Assembly (NCBI RefSeq): GCF_014841615.1
Contig: NZ_JACYUG010000014.1
Span: 30,926-94,925 of the forward strand
DNA: 64,000 nt
Direction: 5' to 3'
Origin: Sphingomonas sp. CFBP 8760
GTDB lineage: Bacteria; Pseudomonadota; Alphaproteobacteria; Sphingomonadales; Sphingomonadaceae
Position numbers and translations under genes: made by a program. Positions 1-8,070 of the stretch are shown piece after piece (within the stretch, counting starts at the first letter, position 1; each line of letters opens with the position of its first letter). The notes beneath the pieces are model-generated. The model was given only the letters and a program-made list of their open reading frames with translations. It did no database searches and was not told the origin of the DNA.

Positions 1-2
1 AG

Positions 3-107
3 CTTGCCGAAGGGGACTTTCGCCGGGTCGCCACCCGCTACGACACGCTCGCCGCCAACTTCCTCTCAGGTGTCGCGCTTGCAACCGCCACCGCGTTCTG
101 GCTCTGA
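3..107 (+). CDS. IS5-family transposase, C-terminal fragment cut by window edge
   Basis: The frame starting at base 3 is open from the window edge to TGA at 105-107 and gives 34 residues. They include RYDTLAANFLSGVALATA, which matches the C-terminal end of IS5-family (DDE) transposases as I know them; the catalytic residues lie upstream, outside the window. It marks an insertion sequence entering from the left, so the true right end of the element should fall within the next few dozen bases. I could not fix the terminal inverted repeat because its partner is not visible. Identification rests on a short C-terminal signature, so family assignment is good but subgroup is not attempted. Confidence 0.8.
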   Translation, partial: LAEGDFRRVATRYDTLAANFLSGVALATATAFWL

Positions 108-430
108 ATAAGTCTGAGCCCTAAAAGCTGGACTGGGTTTTTCGACGTCTTGCAAAGATTCATAATCCGATTTTCTTGTAAACTAAATTTCTCATCATTC
201 ACCATACCGAGGTATTAACGCGCAATATCTTATCGGTGCGACGAAGTATTTTACCTCACGCCCAACGATTTTGGTTTGGCGCGGCCACCGTCCCTTGCAC
301 CGCTGGTGCTGTACATTGATCGCGTAGGGGAGGAATCGATCTACGGATACGTCCAGGATTTCGTACGTTAGGCGAAACGATCATCATCATGATACCGTGC
401 GCCGATGGGCTCGATATACAGGACGGACAT
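108..430. other. AT-richer non-coding stretch after the IS end
   Basis: About 320 bases without a convincing gene. The part from about 150 to 250 is visibly richer in A and T than the rest of the window. It probably holds the right end of the IS element and the promoter of the next operon. A reading frame in phase with the next gene opens at 389, but I prefer the ATG at 431. No tRNA or clear terminator is visible. Confidence 0.5.
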
Positions 431-1468
431 ATGACGAGAAGGGTCGACGAGTTTCGCTTCCAGGTATCGGATTCGATCGATCTCTGGCAGGCCAACGTCG
501 CCAATCCGTACATACGGGCCTATAACGCCGCCTATAAGACGTACAACCAGACGCTCGAAACGCAGAAGTCGAGCGACAAGGAGAGGGCTGAGCTGCTCGT
601 GTCGGCAGCGGCGATCATGCCGGGCTCCTTCCTGATCGCGACGGCGGCGACGGGATCGCTGCGGGTGCTGGCGCATCGTGCCATGCTGAAGACGCTGTCG
701 ATGAACAACCTTACCCGAGTACTCGGCGGCTACAACGCCGCCACCAACAACGCGACCCTCAAATTCGCGTTCGGTGGCCTGCTTGACCTAGCCAAGGGGC
801 AGATGAACGACGGCATCAAGAAGATCGCGGTCAATGCCGCCACGATGAGTCAGAACACTCTGACCGATGATCCGCTGGACCGGGACAAGCATCTCGACAG
901 TTTCTTCAAGAACCACAAGGTGGCGCTGACCGACGCGGCATCGCTGATCGAGGGATCCTCGGTGCCGGAGGCCGAAAAGGTGCGCCAGTTCGCCGCGCTG
1001 AAGGCGGCCCCGCTGGCGTGCCGGCCGCAGGGAAAGATCGACAAGGACGCTCTGGCACCCAAGATCGAGCTCGGCCTGTATATGATGGCACTGCTGGAGA
1101 GTGATTTCCTGTTGGTCACCCCCGCCCACGCGCCCAACAGCTATGGCGCATCACCCCGCCCGATCCGCACGCCGATCAACGTCATGCCCAAGGATGTGCA
1201 GCATTATCCCAAGGCAAGTATGCCCAAGGTCGGCATCGGCGTGATCGGCCAGTCGCAGTCGATTGGTATCGACCGGCCTGGCAGCGACGTGGAAAACCGG
1301 ATCGACGAGTTGTGCAAGATCGTGCTGAAGCGTCCTTTCTACGCCAAGAGCGGCTTGTTCGGCAAGGATCCGACGCTCAAGGCGGGCGAGCTTCGCCAAG
1401 CGCAGGACGTGCTGGAAACGCTTTCCAAGCATCTTTCCCCAATGGTCGCGCTGGGGCTGAAATCGTGA
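431..1468 (+). CDS. Unrecognised 345-residue protein, first gene of a two-gene operon
   Basis: I do not recognise this family. The ATG at 431 follows an AGGACGG purine stretch a few bases upstream and removes 14 unconvincing residues of the longer frame opening at 389. The protein starts MTRRVDEFRFQVSDSIDLW. It has an alanine-rich, weakly hydrophobic stretch at about residues 60-90 (AAIMPGSFLIATAATGS) and a GGLLDLAKGQ stretch shortly after, perhaps amphipathic or membrane-active. The C-terminal third is proline- and charge-rich. There is no signal peptide. Its stop overlaps the GTG start of the following lipoprotein-like gene by four bases (GTGA), so the two are translationally coupled and likely act together. 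A secreted effector with an accessory lipoprotein is possible, but this is only a guess from the arrangement. Confidence 0.6.
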   Translation: MTRRVDEFRFQVSDSIDLWQANVANPYIRAYNAAYKTYNQTLETQKSSDKERAELLVSAAAIMPGSFLIATAATGSLRVLAHRAMLKTLSMNNLTRVLGGYNAATNNATLKFAFGGLLDLAKGQMNDGIKKIAVNAATMSQNTLTDDPLDRDKHLDSFFKNHKVALTDAASLIEGSSVPEAEKVRQFAALKAAPLACRPQGKIDKDALAPKIELGLYMMALLESDFLLVTPAHAPNSYGASPRPIRTPINVMPKDVQHYPKASMPKVGIGVIGQSQSIGIDRPGSDVENRIDELCKIVLKRPFYAKSGLFGKDPTLKAGELRQAQDVLETLSKHLSPMVALGLKS

Positions 1469-2130
1469 AGCCGCGCCTTGTCGTCGTGTTTTCGGCGCTC
1501 GTGACCCTGTTGTCCGCCGGCTGCTCGGCCGACGCGGGCGGGGCAAAGGCCGGCGGCGAGACGCCCCGCGCCCAGCTCGCGCGGCAGGTGGATGGCGTGC
1601 GCGCCTGCGCCACGCTCGTCGCGGCCTCGGGTCCGCTCGAGTTCAGCGAAAACCTGATGGCATCCGCCAGCATCGAGGCGCTGGTGGCCGCCGGGCTGAT
1701 CGCGCGCGAACCGCTGTCCGGTGACGACGGTCGGCCACGCGTGCGGATCGTGGCCGGGCCGAACGGTAAGGCCGATGTGCGCCTGGCCACCGGAGAGGAC
1801 GGCGCGGCCTCGCCCGCGTTGTGTTTTGGCACGCGCCGCCTCGCCAGCGTGCGCACCGAAAGCGACGGCGCCGGCGGGGAGCGGATGCGCTACAGCTACC
1901 AAATCGTCGACGCGCCCGACTGGACACGCGATCCGGCGATCCGAAGTGCGTTCCCCTTCATGGTTCGCCTGCTTGACGGCACGCATGAGGCCGACGCTGC
2001 CGCCTTCAAGACGGATGGCCAGTGGCGCATCCCCGGCGATCCCCGCGCCGGGACGATGGCCGATATCGGCAACAAGGGCTTTTTCCCCTGTCCCGTTCCC
2101 GATCCCGATCCGGCGAGCCCCTGCACCTGA
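1465..2130 (+). CDS. Putative lipoprotein, coupled to the upstream unknown gene
   Basis: The GTG at 1465 overlaps the preceding stop as GTGA and gives a 221-residue protein. The N terminus reads KPRLVVVFSALVTLLSAGC: positive residues, a hydrophobic core and a lipobox-like SAGC ending at Cys20. It is therefore probably a lipoprotein anchored in the outer or inner membrane, although Ser rather than Leu at -3 is less typical. The mature part resembles no family I know; it is mostly polar, with Cys residues near the middle and at the C terminus that could form a disulfide. Choosing the GTG rather than upstream in-frame codons puts the signal at the true N terminus. Its function presumably depends on the gene before it. 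Confidence 0.65.
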   Translation: MKPRLVVVFSALVTLLSAGCSADAGGAKAGGETPRAQLARQVDGVRACATLVAASGPLEFSENLMASASIEALVAAGLIAREPLSGDDGRPRVRIVAGPNGKADVRLATGEDGAASPALCFGTRRLASVRTESDGAGGERMRYSYQIVDAPDWTRDPAIRSAFPFMVRLLDGTHEADAAAFKTDGQWRIPGDPRAGTMADIGNKGFFPCPVPDPDPASPCT

Positions 2131-2324
2131 CCATTGGTTCGACCCCGCCCGTGGTCCGGTTGCGGGCGGCCGTATCGATCGCCGGGCGAGGTCCCGAAGC
2201 CGTCGCTGCCACTGAACCGTCGACCAAGACATCGATGGTAGATCAGCGGTCGTAAATCGGTGTTGGGCGTGTGGCGCTTTAGGCCATGCATCGTCGGTAG
2301 GATCACGTAGGGCCGATGCCCTCA

Positions 2325-2831
2325 TCAAAAGCCTGCATATAGCGACCGGCTGTCATCAAGCATGCTGACGGGAGTGGGGCTGATCCAGTCGGCGCCGCGC
2401 TCGGGATAGGGGCCGTAGAAGAGATCGCCCAGCGCCCGGCGGTAATGCGCGTTCATCCATCGCCGGCGCCGATGCTCGGGGTCGTCATGGATCATGTGAC
2501 AGCGCTGGCAGAGCGCGGCGAGCTGGTGGAACGCGCTGTCGCTGGGATCATGGTTCAGATGCGCACAGGCCAGCACCACCGGTGTCCATGCGCCGTCGGT
2601 CAGGATGTCCTCGGTTGGGCGTCGCACCAGCCGGCCTTGGCCGTTGCGCCAGTACAGCCGGTCCCGATCCCACCAGCGGCCGTCGCCGAGGTGGAAGACG
2701 CGTTTCCCGTGCGGGCGGCCGCAATGCCCGCAGCGCCCACCGGCACGCACGAAGCGGACATGATGGGACAGCTTGACGGTGGCGCGGCAAGCGCTTGGTT
2801 GGGTGATCGTGCAGGAACGGCCGCCTATCAC
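2325..2831 (-). CDS. HNH-endonuclease-like protein, paralogue of the gene at 47263
   Basis: From a GTG at 2831 this gives 168 residues. The core has paired zinc-type cysteines GGRCGHC, then VFHLGDGRWWDRD, then ACAHLNHDPSD and LCQRCHMIHDDPEHRRRRW. The CxxC, HLNH and CxxCH spacing suggests a zinc-supported HNH (beta-beta-alpha metal) fold; nuclease activity is inferred, not shown. A second gene in this window (47263-47736) is nearly superimposable through this core. The frame runs further upstream to 3005, but those extra 58 residues are low-complexity, would overlap the opposite-strand gene at 2858 and have no counterpart in the paralogue, so I chose the GTG. No strong ribosome-binding site is visible at it. 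Confidence 0.6.
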   Translation of the reverse strand: MIGGRSCTITQPSACRATVKLSHHVRFVRAGGRCGHCGRPHGKRVFHLGDGRWWDRDRLYWRNGQGRLVRRPTEDILTDGAWTPVVLACAHLNHDPSDSAFHQLAALCQRCHMIHDDPEHRRRRWMNAHYRRALGDLFYGPYPERGADWISPTPVSMLDDSRSLYAGF

Positions 2832-2857
2832 TACGCCACGAGGATGGAGTGGCTGTG

Positions 2858-3175
2858 ATGGGCTTTGTCGATCGGGTGAACCGAGCCTTTTTTCGCCGCC
2901 TCCGTGCGCGGTCTCCACGGTACGCTGTGAAGACGGACGCGGTTCGCGTAACGCATCCGGACGGGCGCGACTATCGGCTACTCTTCGCCGATCTGACGAC
3001 GGCAACGCTCCACCATCGCGATGTCTATGCGTACGACGCGATCATCCTGGCGCTTGGCTTTACGAATGGAGAAACGATCGAATTTGCCCAAGACGATCCG
3101 GACTGGGAACAGTTGGTCCATGCACTTGATCGCAGCGGACGCATTGGCGAGCCTTCCAACATATGGCAGCTTTAG
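2858..3175 (+). CDS. Small unknown protein (105 aa)
   Basis: The ATG at 2858 is preceded at 2841-2849 by AGGATGGAG, a good ribosome-binding site at usual spacing; a GTG at 2849 lies inside that site and is less likely. The product is 105 residues, soluble, with a basic N terminus (VNRAFFRRLRARSPRYAVK), then a stretch that looks like a short beta-sheet domain (VRVTHPDGRDYRLLFADL) and a C-terminal helix ending in WQL. I do not recognise it. It is divergent from the HNH-like gene with only about 26 bases between the starts, so the two may share a control region. Small size and position leave open an immunity or antitoxin role, without direct evidence. Confidence 0.55.
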   Translation: MGFVDRVNRAFFRRLRARSPRYAVKTDAVRVTHPDGRDYRLLFADLTTATLHHRDVYAYDAIILALGFTNGETIEFAQDDPDWEQLVHALDRSGRIGEPSNIWQL

Positions 3176-3547
3176 GCGATTGGCGATGGTGACGGAGCGC
3201 CCGTGCGGCATCTGCCCATCACGTAACCGGCCGATCGCGGTCGTAGTGGTGGACCGGCTTTCCCAAAACGTGTTCCCGAACGAATTTTCTTAGAACTGCC
3301 TGTTTTACATGGAGAAACGGAGCGCTCCGCAAATGAGGGTTTGCGTAGCGATCCCCGATTCTGCCCGATCGTCGGTGATCGATGTCATCCGACCCGCCAC
3401 CCGGTCCATGCGCCGCAAGGGGATGTGGCGTGGCATAGGCTTCCGGACATCCCCTCACCGGTCCCCGTTTACCGGGTTTTTAACGCTTCCGCCCGATAGC
3501 GGTGGCGGACAGGGGCGGATGCCTCGCTGGCAGGGACGTGACGGGCG
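3176..3547. other. Intergenic region with no recognised element
   Basis: About 370 bases between a small unknown gene and the lipid-linked sugar operon. Frames here are short and overlap on both strands, with no coding-like composition. I see no strong hairpin with a T-tract, tRNA or repeat. It most likely holds the promoter for the operon beginning at 3548. Confidence 0.5.
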
Positions 3548-4345
3548 ATGATCGACGGGCGCAAGGTCGCGGTGGTGTTGCCTGCCTATAACGCCGCCCT
3601 GACCCTGCGTCGCACCGTCGCCGAGATCCCGCGCGATATCGTCGACGACGTGATCCTGATCGACGATTACAGCCGCGACGACACGATCGCGGTCGCGCGC
3701 GAACTGGGGCTGCACATCGTCTGCCACCCCGCGAACCGGGGTTACGGCGGCAACCAGAAATCCTGTTACGAAACGGCGCTGACCCGGGGCGCGGATATCG
3801 TGGTGATGCTGCACCCGGACTATCAATATTCGCCGCGGCTGGTGCGGGCGATGGCGGCGATGATCGCCAGCGGCCATTACGACGCGGTGTTCGCGTCGCG
3901 CATCCTGGGGCAGGGCGCGCTGGCGGGGGGGATGCCGCTGTACAAATACGTCGCCAACCGGATGCTGACCGCGTTCCAGAATCTGGTGATGGGGCAGAAG
4001 CTGTCCGAATATCATACCGGCTACCGCGCCTGGAGTCGGACGGTGCTGGAGCGGTTGCCGCTCCGGACCTGTTCGGACGATTTCGTGTTCGACAACCAGA
4101 TGGTCGCGCAGACCACGTGGTTCGGGTTCCGGATCGGCGAGATATCATGCCCGACCCGCTATTTCGCCGAGGCGTCGAGCATCGATTTCCGCCGCAGCTG
4201 CACCTATGGGCTGGGCGTGCTGGGCACCGCGATCGCCTATCGCCTCGCCCGCTGGGGGCTGCGCCCGTCGGCGCTGTTCGCGGTCGAGGACGAGACGCTG
4301 CTGATGCCGGCGCCAGCGCCGGTGCCGATACGGGTAGCAGCCTGA
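3548..4345 (+). CDS. Glycosyltransferase family 2, dolichyl-phosphate-sugar synthase-like
   Basis: A 265-residue GT2 (GT-A fold) enzyme. The nucleotide-sugar end is visible as [18 protein letters not shown] (residues 7-24) and [10 protein letters not shown] (37-46). The acidic metal site reads [10 protein letters not shown] (about 87-96), a variant of the DxD signature seen in a subgroup of polyprenyl-phosphate glycosyltransferases. There are no membrane segments, so it would act at the cytoplasmic face, probably moving a sugar from a nucleotide donor to a lipid carrier or glycan. It is separated from the GtrA-like gene by about 120 bases carrying a long perfect hairpin (4348-4389), so it may not always be co-transcribed with the genes that follow. 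The exact sugar cannot be told from sequence. Confidence 0.85.
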   Translation: MIDGRKVAVVLPAYNAALTLRRTVAEIPRDIVDDVILIDDYSRDDTIAVARELGLHIVCHPANRGYGGNQKSCYETALTRGADIVVMLHPDYQYSPRLVRAMAAMIASGHYDAVFASRILGQGALAGGMPLYKYVANRMLTAFQNLVMGQKLSEYHTGYRAWSRTVLERLPLRTCSDDFVFDNQMVAQTTWFGFRIGEISCPTRYFAEASSIDFRRSCTYGLGVLGTAIAYRLARWGLRPSALFAVEDETLLMPAPAPVPIRVAA

Positions 4346-4347
4346 TC

Positions 4348-4389
4348 CGACAATCATACCTGTCGTCGTGTCGACAGGTATGATTGTCG
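4348..4389. repeat. Perfect 18-bp inverted repeat with 6-base loop
   Basis: Left arm 4348-4365, loop TCGTGT at 4366-4371, right arm 4372-4389; the 18 bases pair without mismatch. The middle of each arm is AT-rich and no T-tract follows, so it is not a classic intrinsic terminator, though it could attenuate between the two GT operon parts. A long AT-rich perfect palindrome inside GC-rich DNA is also typical of protein-binding sites and of short palindromic repeats. Confidence 0.8.
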
Positions 4390-4467
4390 ATCGGTAGGCC
4401 GTTGCTCCCCGATCCCATGCTGCGTGCTTAACGTCTCTTTTAAATCCGTCACTTATGACGGGCGGCG

Positions 4468-4890
4468 ATGCCGAACACGCCAAGCCAGGGGCGCCACGCC
4501 CGGATTCGCGAACTGGCCCGGTACGGGGCGGTGGGCGTCGGTCTCGTCGTCATCGAATACGCCCTCTACATTCCCATCGTCCATCTGTGGCCGCAGGCGG
4601 TGCTGCCGGCGCATCTGCTGGCGCGCGTCGTCGCCGGGGTCGCGGGTTTCGTGGGGCATTCGCGCTTCTCCTTCGGGCTGGCCGACCTCCGTCCCCGCGA
4701 CGGGGTGCGCTATGCGCTGATCGTGATCGTCAACATGGCGCTGGCCGCGCTGCTGCTGATGACGCTGCTGCCGCTGCTCGGCCCGCTGGTCGCCAAGCTA
4801 GCGAGTGACGGCGCGGTGATCGCGGCAGGCTATATCGCGGGTCGCCGGCTGGTCTTCGCGCGGCCGGCCCGGCGGGAGGCGATCCCGTGA
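4468..4890 (+). CDS. GtrA-like membrane protein
   Basis: A 140-residue protein with four hydrophobic segments at about residues 18-40, 43-65, 80-103 and 108-130, the size and topology of the GtrA family (PF04138). It retains typical GtrA landmarks such as RYGAVGVGLVVIEYALY at the first helix and AGYIAGRRLVFA near the C terminus. GtrA proteins work beside polyprenyl-phosphate glycosyltransferases and are thought to move or orient the lipid-linked sugar across the inner membrane. The next gene is such a glycosyltransferase and overlaps the stop by four bases (GTGA), which supports this role. An alternative start at 4455 is possible in another frame but does not give a GtrA protein. Confidence 0.85.
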   Translation: MPNTPSQGRHARIRELARYGAVGVGLVVIEYALYIPIVHLWPQAVLPAHLLARVVAGVAGFVGHSRFSFGLADLRPRDGVRYALIVIVNMALAALLLMTLLPLLGPLVAKLASDGAVIAAGYIAGRRLVFARPARREAIP

Positions 4891-5942
4891 ACATGCCCAT
4901 GACCATGACCGTGCCGGCGGACGCGTCGATCGCCGTCGTCATCCCCTGTCACCGCGTGACCCGCCACATCCTGTCGCTGCTGAACGGCATCGGGCGCGAG
5001 GTGCGCCACATCATCGTCGTCGACGATTGCTGCCCCGACCGGAGCGGCGAGCTGGTCACCGCGCTGTGCCGCGATCCGCGCATCACCGTCATCACCCATG
5101 CCGACAATCTGGGGGTCGGGGGCGCGGTGATGACCGGGTATCGCCACGCGCTGGCGCTGGGGGCGGACATCGTCGTGAAGCTGGACGGCGACGGGCAGAT
5201 GGACCCCGCCCTTATCCCGCAGTTCGTCGGCCCGATCCTCGACGGACAGGCGGATTACACCAAGGGCAACCGCTTCACCAATATCGAGGATGTGCGCGCG
5301 ATGCCCGCCGCCCGGCTGTTCGGCAATGCCGTGCTGTCGTTCGTGACCAAGGCGTCGTCGGGCTACTGGACGCTGTTCGATCCCACCAACGGCTATACCG
5401 CGATCCACGCCGCGGTGCTGGCGCGGCTGCCGCTGGACAAGATCCGCCAGCGTTACTTCTTCGAATCCGACATGCTGTTCCGGCTGGGCACGGTGCGGGC
5501 CTGCGTGATCGATATCCCGATGGCCGCCATCTACGGCGACGAGGAAAGCGGCCTGAAGATCGGGCGCGTGCTCGGCTCGTTCCTGAAGGGCAATCTGGTC
5601 AATGTCGGCAAGCGCGTGTTCTACAATTACTTCCTGCGCGATTTCAGCATCGCCTCGGTCCAGCTGCTGATCGGGATCGCCGCGCTGGTCTTCGCGCTCG
5701 CCTTCGGGCTGCACGGCTGGATCGCCAGCGTCGACACCGGCACCCCCGCAAGCACGGGGACGGTGATGCTGGCCGGGTTGCCGGTGATCGTGGGGATGCA
5801 GCTGCTGTTGTCGTTCCTCGCCTTCGACATCGCCGCGATGCCGAACCGTGCGCTCCATCCCCTGCTGACGCCGCGCCTGCGGGCCAGATCGACCGCGGGG
5901 CCGAAGGCGGAGCCGGAGCTGCGGGTGGTCGACGCCGCGTGA
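4887..5942 (+). CDS. Polyprenyl-phosphate glycosyltransferase (GT2) with C-terminal membrane helices
   Basis: The GTG start at 4887 overlaps the GtrA-like stop. The 351-residue enzyme has a GT2 domain: IAVVIPCHRV (15-24), IIVVDDCCPD (42-51), NLGVGGAVMTGY (74-85) and the metal-binding KLDGDGQMDP (98-107). Two hydrophobic segments follow, at about 250-278 and 290-315, as in GtrB/DPM1-type enzymes that put a sugar on undecaprenyl phosphate at the cytoplasmic membrane. With the GtrA-like protein before it and a polytopic DUF2142 protein after it (again GTGA overlap), the operon looks like a complete donor, flip and transfer module for glycan or lipid decoration. The sugar identity is unknown. Confidence 0.88.
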   Translation: MNMPMTMTVPADASIAVVIPCHRVTRHILSLLNGIGREVRHIIVVDDCCPDRSGELVTALCRDPRITVITHADNLGVGGAVMTGYRHALALGADIVVKLDGDGQMDPALIPQFVGPILDGQADYTKGNRFTNIEDVRAMPAARLFGNAVLSFVTKASSGYWTLFDPTNGYTAIHAAVLARLPLDKIRQRYFFESDMLFRLGTVRACVIDIPMAAIYGDEESGLKIGRVLGSFLKGNLVNVGKRVFYNYFLRDFSIASVQLLIGIAALVFALAFGLHGWIASVDTGTPASTGTVMLAGLPVIVGMQLLLSFLAFDIAAMPNRALHPLLTPRLRARSTAGPKAEPELRVVDAA

Positions 5943-7360
5943 ACCGCATCCGGTCGTGGCGCGCATGGTGGTCGGCTTTGCTTCCCGACACCGTCACCCG
6001 CTGGGCGTTGCTGGTCGGGTTGCTGGGGGCCGTGCCGCTGGTGCTGCTGACCCCGCCGTTCCAGGTCGCGGACGAGCCGCAGCATTTCGAACGCGCCTAT
6101 CAGATCAGCCGGCTCGACCTGATCGGCCATGCGCATGGCCGCGAGGCCGGGGCGGTGTTGCCCGTCTCGCTGTCGGCGATGGCGCGCAACCTGCTGGGGA
6201 CGGACGCGATCGATGCCGACCGGCCGATCACCCCCCGGCCGCTGTCGGCCAGTCTGGCCGGGCTGGGCCGGCCGCTCGATCCCGATCGGGTCGCCTTCAC
6301 CGCCTTCACCGGCGCCGCGCCCTATTCGCCGCTGCCCTATGTGCCGCAGGCGATCGCGATCGCGATCGGGCGATCGTTCGGCATGGGGCCGCTGGCGCTG
6401 CTCTATGCCGCGCGGCTCGCCAATGCGCTGGCGGCGGTCGTCCTGCTCGCGCTCGCGGTGCGGATCGCGCCGGTCGCGCGCGAGGCGATCGTGTTCGCCG
6501 GGCTGATGCCGATGACGCTCTATCAATATGCCTCGGCCTCCCCCGATGCGATGACGATCGCGACCGCGCTGCTGTTCACCGCCATCGCGACGCGGGCGAT
6601 CGTGCGGGGCTGGACCGGGCGGAGCGTCGCGGCCGCAGCCTTGCTGGGTGCCGTCTTCTGTTCGCACAAGCTGGTCTATGCGCCGATCCTGCTGATCGGA
6701 CTGATGCCGGCGATGGCGGGCGGGCGGGCGCGCCTCCGCACGGTCGGCCTGAGCGTCGCCATTGCCCTGTTCGCGCTGGGCGTGGGGATCGGCTGGTTCG
6801 CGCTGAACAGCGGCCTGGCCCTGACGCGGTTGCCGGATACCGATGTCCACGCGCAGGCGGCGTTCCTGATCGGGCGGCCGATGGCGTTCCCCGCGATCCT
6901 GTGGGCCAGTTTCCAGAGCTATGGGATGCTCTATTATTTTGGGATGGTGGGCGCGATCGGCTGGCTGGTGGTGCCGCTGCCCCCTACCGCCTATATGCTC
7001 GCGCTGTTCGGCATGATCCTGACGGTCCTCAACCGCCGGCCGGACGAGCCGGTGCTGCCGCGCCTCGTGGGTGTCTGGCAGTTGCTGCTGGTGGCGGGGG
7101 GCATCGCGCTGGTCGCGCTGGCGCTGTACCTCACCTGGAACACGGTCGGCAGCGCCGCCATCCTGGGGATACAGGGCCGTTATTTCCTGCCGCTGCTGCC
7201 GCTGCTGCTGGTCGCCTGCACCTTGCTGGTGCGGCTGCCGCCCGATGCGGCGCGAGCGCGGCTGTTCGGGCGCATCGTGGCCGTGGTGGCGGTGCTGCAG
7301 GTCGTCGTGCTCGATGCGACGATCGTCACCGCCTATTCGGTGTTCCGGGACGCCGTGTAA
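5939..7360 (+). CDS. DUF2142-type polytopic membrane protein, possible lipid-linked-sugar glycosyltransferase
   Basis: The GTG at 5939 overlaps the GT2 stop by four bases; the product is 473 residues. After a short basic N terminus there is a first membrane helix (ALLVGLLGAVPLVLLTPPF) followed by PFQVADEPQHFERAYQ, a first periplasmic loop with the acidic/His pattern of DUF2142 and related GT-C-like membrane enzymes. About ten further hydrophobic segments follow; one loop contains FAGLMPMTLYQYASASPDA, another family landmark. GT-C-type enzymes take polyprenyl-linked sugars on the periplasmic side, which fits the two preceding genes exactly. The acceptor could be capsule, LPS or a protein. The family name is recalled from pattern, not searched. 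Confidence 0.8.
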   Translation: MNRIRSWRAWWSALLPDTVTRWALLVGLLGAVPLVLLTPPFQVADEPQHFERAYQISRLDLIGHAHGREAGAVLPVSLSAMARNLLGTDAIDADRPITPRPLSASLAGLGRPLDPDRVAFTAFTGAAPYSPLPYVPQAIAIAIGRSFGMGPLALLYAARLANALAAVVLLALAVRIAPVAREAIVFAGLMPMTLYQYASASPDAMTIATALLFTAIATRAIVRGWTGRSVAAAALLGAVFCSHKLVYAPILLIGLMPAMAGGRARLRTVGLSVAIALFALGVGIGWFALNSGLALTRLPDTDVHAQAAFLIGRPMAFPAILWASFQSYGMLYYFGMVGAIGWLVVPLPPTAYMLALFGMILTVLNRRPDEPVLPRLVGVWQLLLVAGGIALVALALYLTWNTVGSAAILGIQGRYFLPLLPLLLVACTLLVRLPPDAARARLFGRIVAVVAVLQVVVLDATIVTAYSVFRDAV

Positions 7361-7390
7361 CCGAAGCATCACCCCGGTCTTGCCGATTCG

Positions 7391-7404
7391 ACATGTCGAC
7401 ATGT
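7391..7404. promoter_or_regulatory. 14-bp perfect palindrome just upstream of parA-like gene
   Basis: ACATGTCGACATGT is self-complementary and lies 12 bases before the chosen ATG (7417) of the ParA-like gene. A 10-base half, ACATGTCGAC, recurs near the gene's 3' end at 8017-8026. It is well placed to be an operator for autoregulation by the ParA or ribbon-helix-helix partner. The core TGTCGACA also occurs elsewhere in the window, so only the position and full symmetry are notable. Confidence 0.45.
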
Positions 7405-7416
7405 ATGGAAGCCGAC

Positions 7417-8070
7417 ATGCCGACGATCGCGATCATCAGTCAGAAGGGCGGGGCGGGGAAGACCACGCTCGCGCTCCACCTCGCCGCTGCCGCGCAGGAG
7501 GCGGGGCGGGTAGCGCTGGTCATCGACACCGATCCGCAGGCGACCGCCAGCCAATGGGCATCGTGGCGGCAGGATGCGCCGCCCGAGGTGATCGATAGCC
7601 CGCCGCCCCGCCTCGCCGCCAAGGTCGCCGCGGCGCGCGGGCAGGGGGCCGACACGATCGTGATCGACACGCCCCCCCATGCCGACAGTGCCGCGCGCGC
7701 CGCGGTGGAGATCGCCGACCTCGTCCTGATCCCGTGCCGGCCGAGCGCGTTCGACCTCGCCGCGATCCAGACCAGCGCCAAGCTGGTGCAGTTGCTGCGC
7801 AAGCCCGCCTTCGTCGTCTTCACCGCCGGCAGCCCCAACGCGCCGCGCATCTATGCCGAGGCGGGCGAGCTGGTGGCGGGCTATGGCACCCCGTCCTGCC
7901 CGATCATCATCCCCGATCGCGCCGCCTATCGCCACGCCTCGGCCGAGGGGCGGACGGTGATGGAGCTGGAACCCGCCGGCAAGGCGGCGGACGAGATCAG
8001 ACAGCTATACCAGTGGACATGTCGACAGATCGACATGGCCACCTCCACATCCGGAAGGATCACGGCATGA
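7417..8070 (+). CDS. ParA/MinD-family ATPase (orphan partition-type)
   Basis: A 217-residue deviant-Walker ATPase. It opens with MPTIAIISQKGGAGKTTLA, whose KGGAGKT (10-16) carries the signature lysine. DTDPQAT (about 43-49) and VIDTPPHAD (about 91-99) complete the ATP site. ParA-type proteins dimerise with ATP on DNA or membrane and are recycled by a small partner; they segregate plasmids, chromosomes or protein complexes. Of several in-frame ATGs (7393, 7405, 7417) I chose 7417 because GGAAG precedes it at usual distance and it fits the family N terminus. No ParB gene follows; instead a ribbon-helix-helix gene overlaps the stop by ATGA. Short ParA proteins of this kind are common near replication or capsule genes; the cargo here is not evident. 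Confidence 0.88.
   Translation: MPTIAIISQKGGAGKTTLALHLAAAAQEAGRVALVIDTDPQATASQWASWRQDAPPEVIDSPPPRLAAKVAAARGQGADTIVIDTPPHADSAARAAVEIADLVLIPCRPSAFDLAAIQTSAKLVQLLRKPAFVVFTAGSPNAPRIYAEAGELVAGYGTPSCPIIIPDRAAYRHASAEGRTVMELEPAGKAADEIRQLYQWTCRQIDMATSTSGRITA

Noticed and set aside
2832..3005. N-terminal extension of the HNH-like gene to 3005
   Set aside because: Overlaps the opposite-strand gene with a good ribosome-binding site and is not shared with the paralogue.
5627..7402. Minus-strand frame of 591 codons
   Set aside because: Opposes the GT2 and DUF2142 genes, whose domain content is clear. Biased composition.
7391..7404. TGTCGACA core as a parS-like repeated partition site
   Set aside because: The 8-base core also occurs in unrelated genes (for example near 16577 and 56647), so repetition alone is not evidence; only the full 14-base palindrome next to the ParA gene is retained as an operator candidate.
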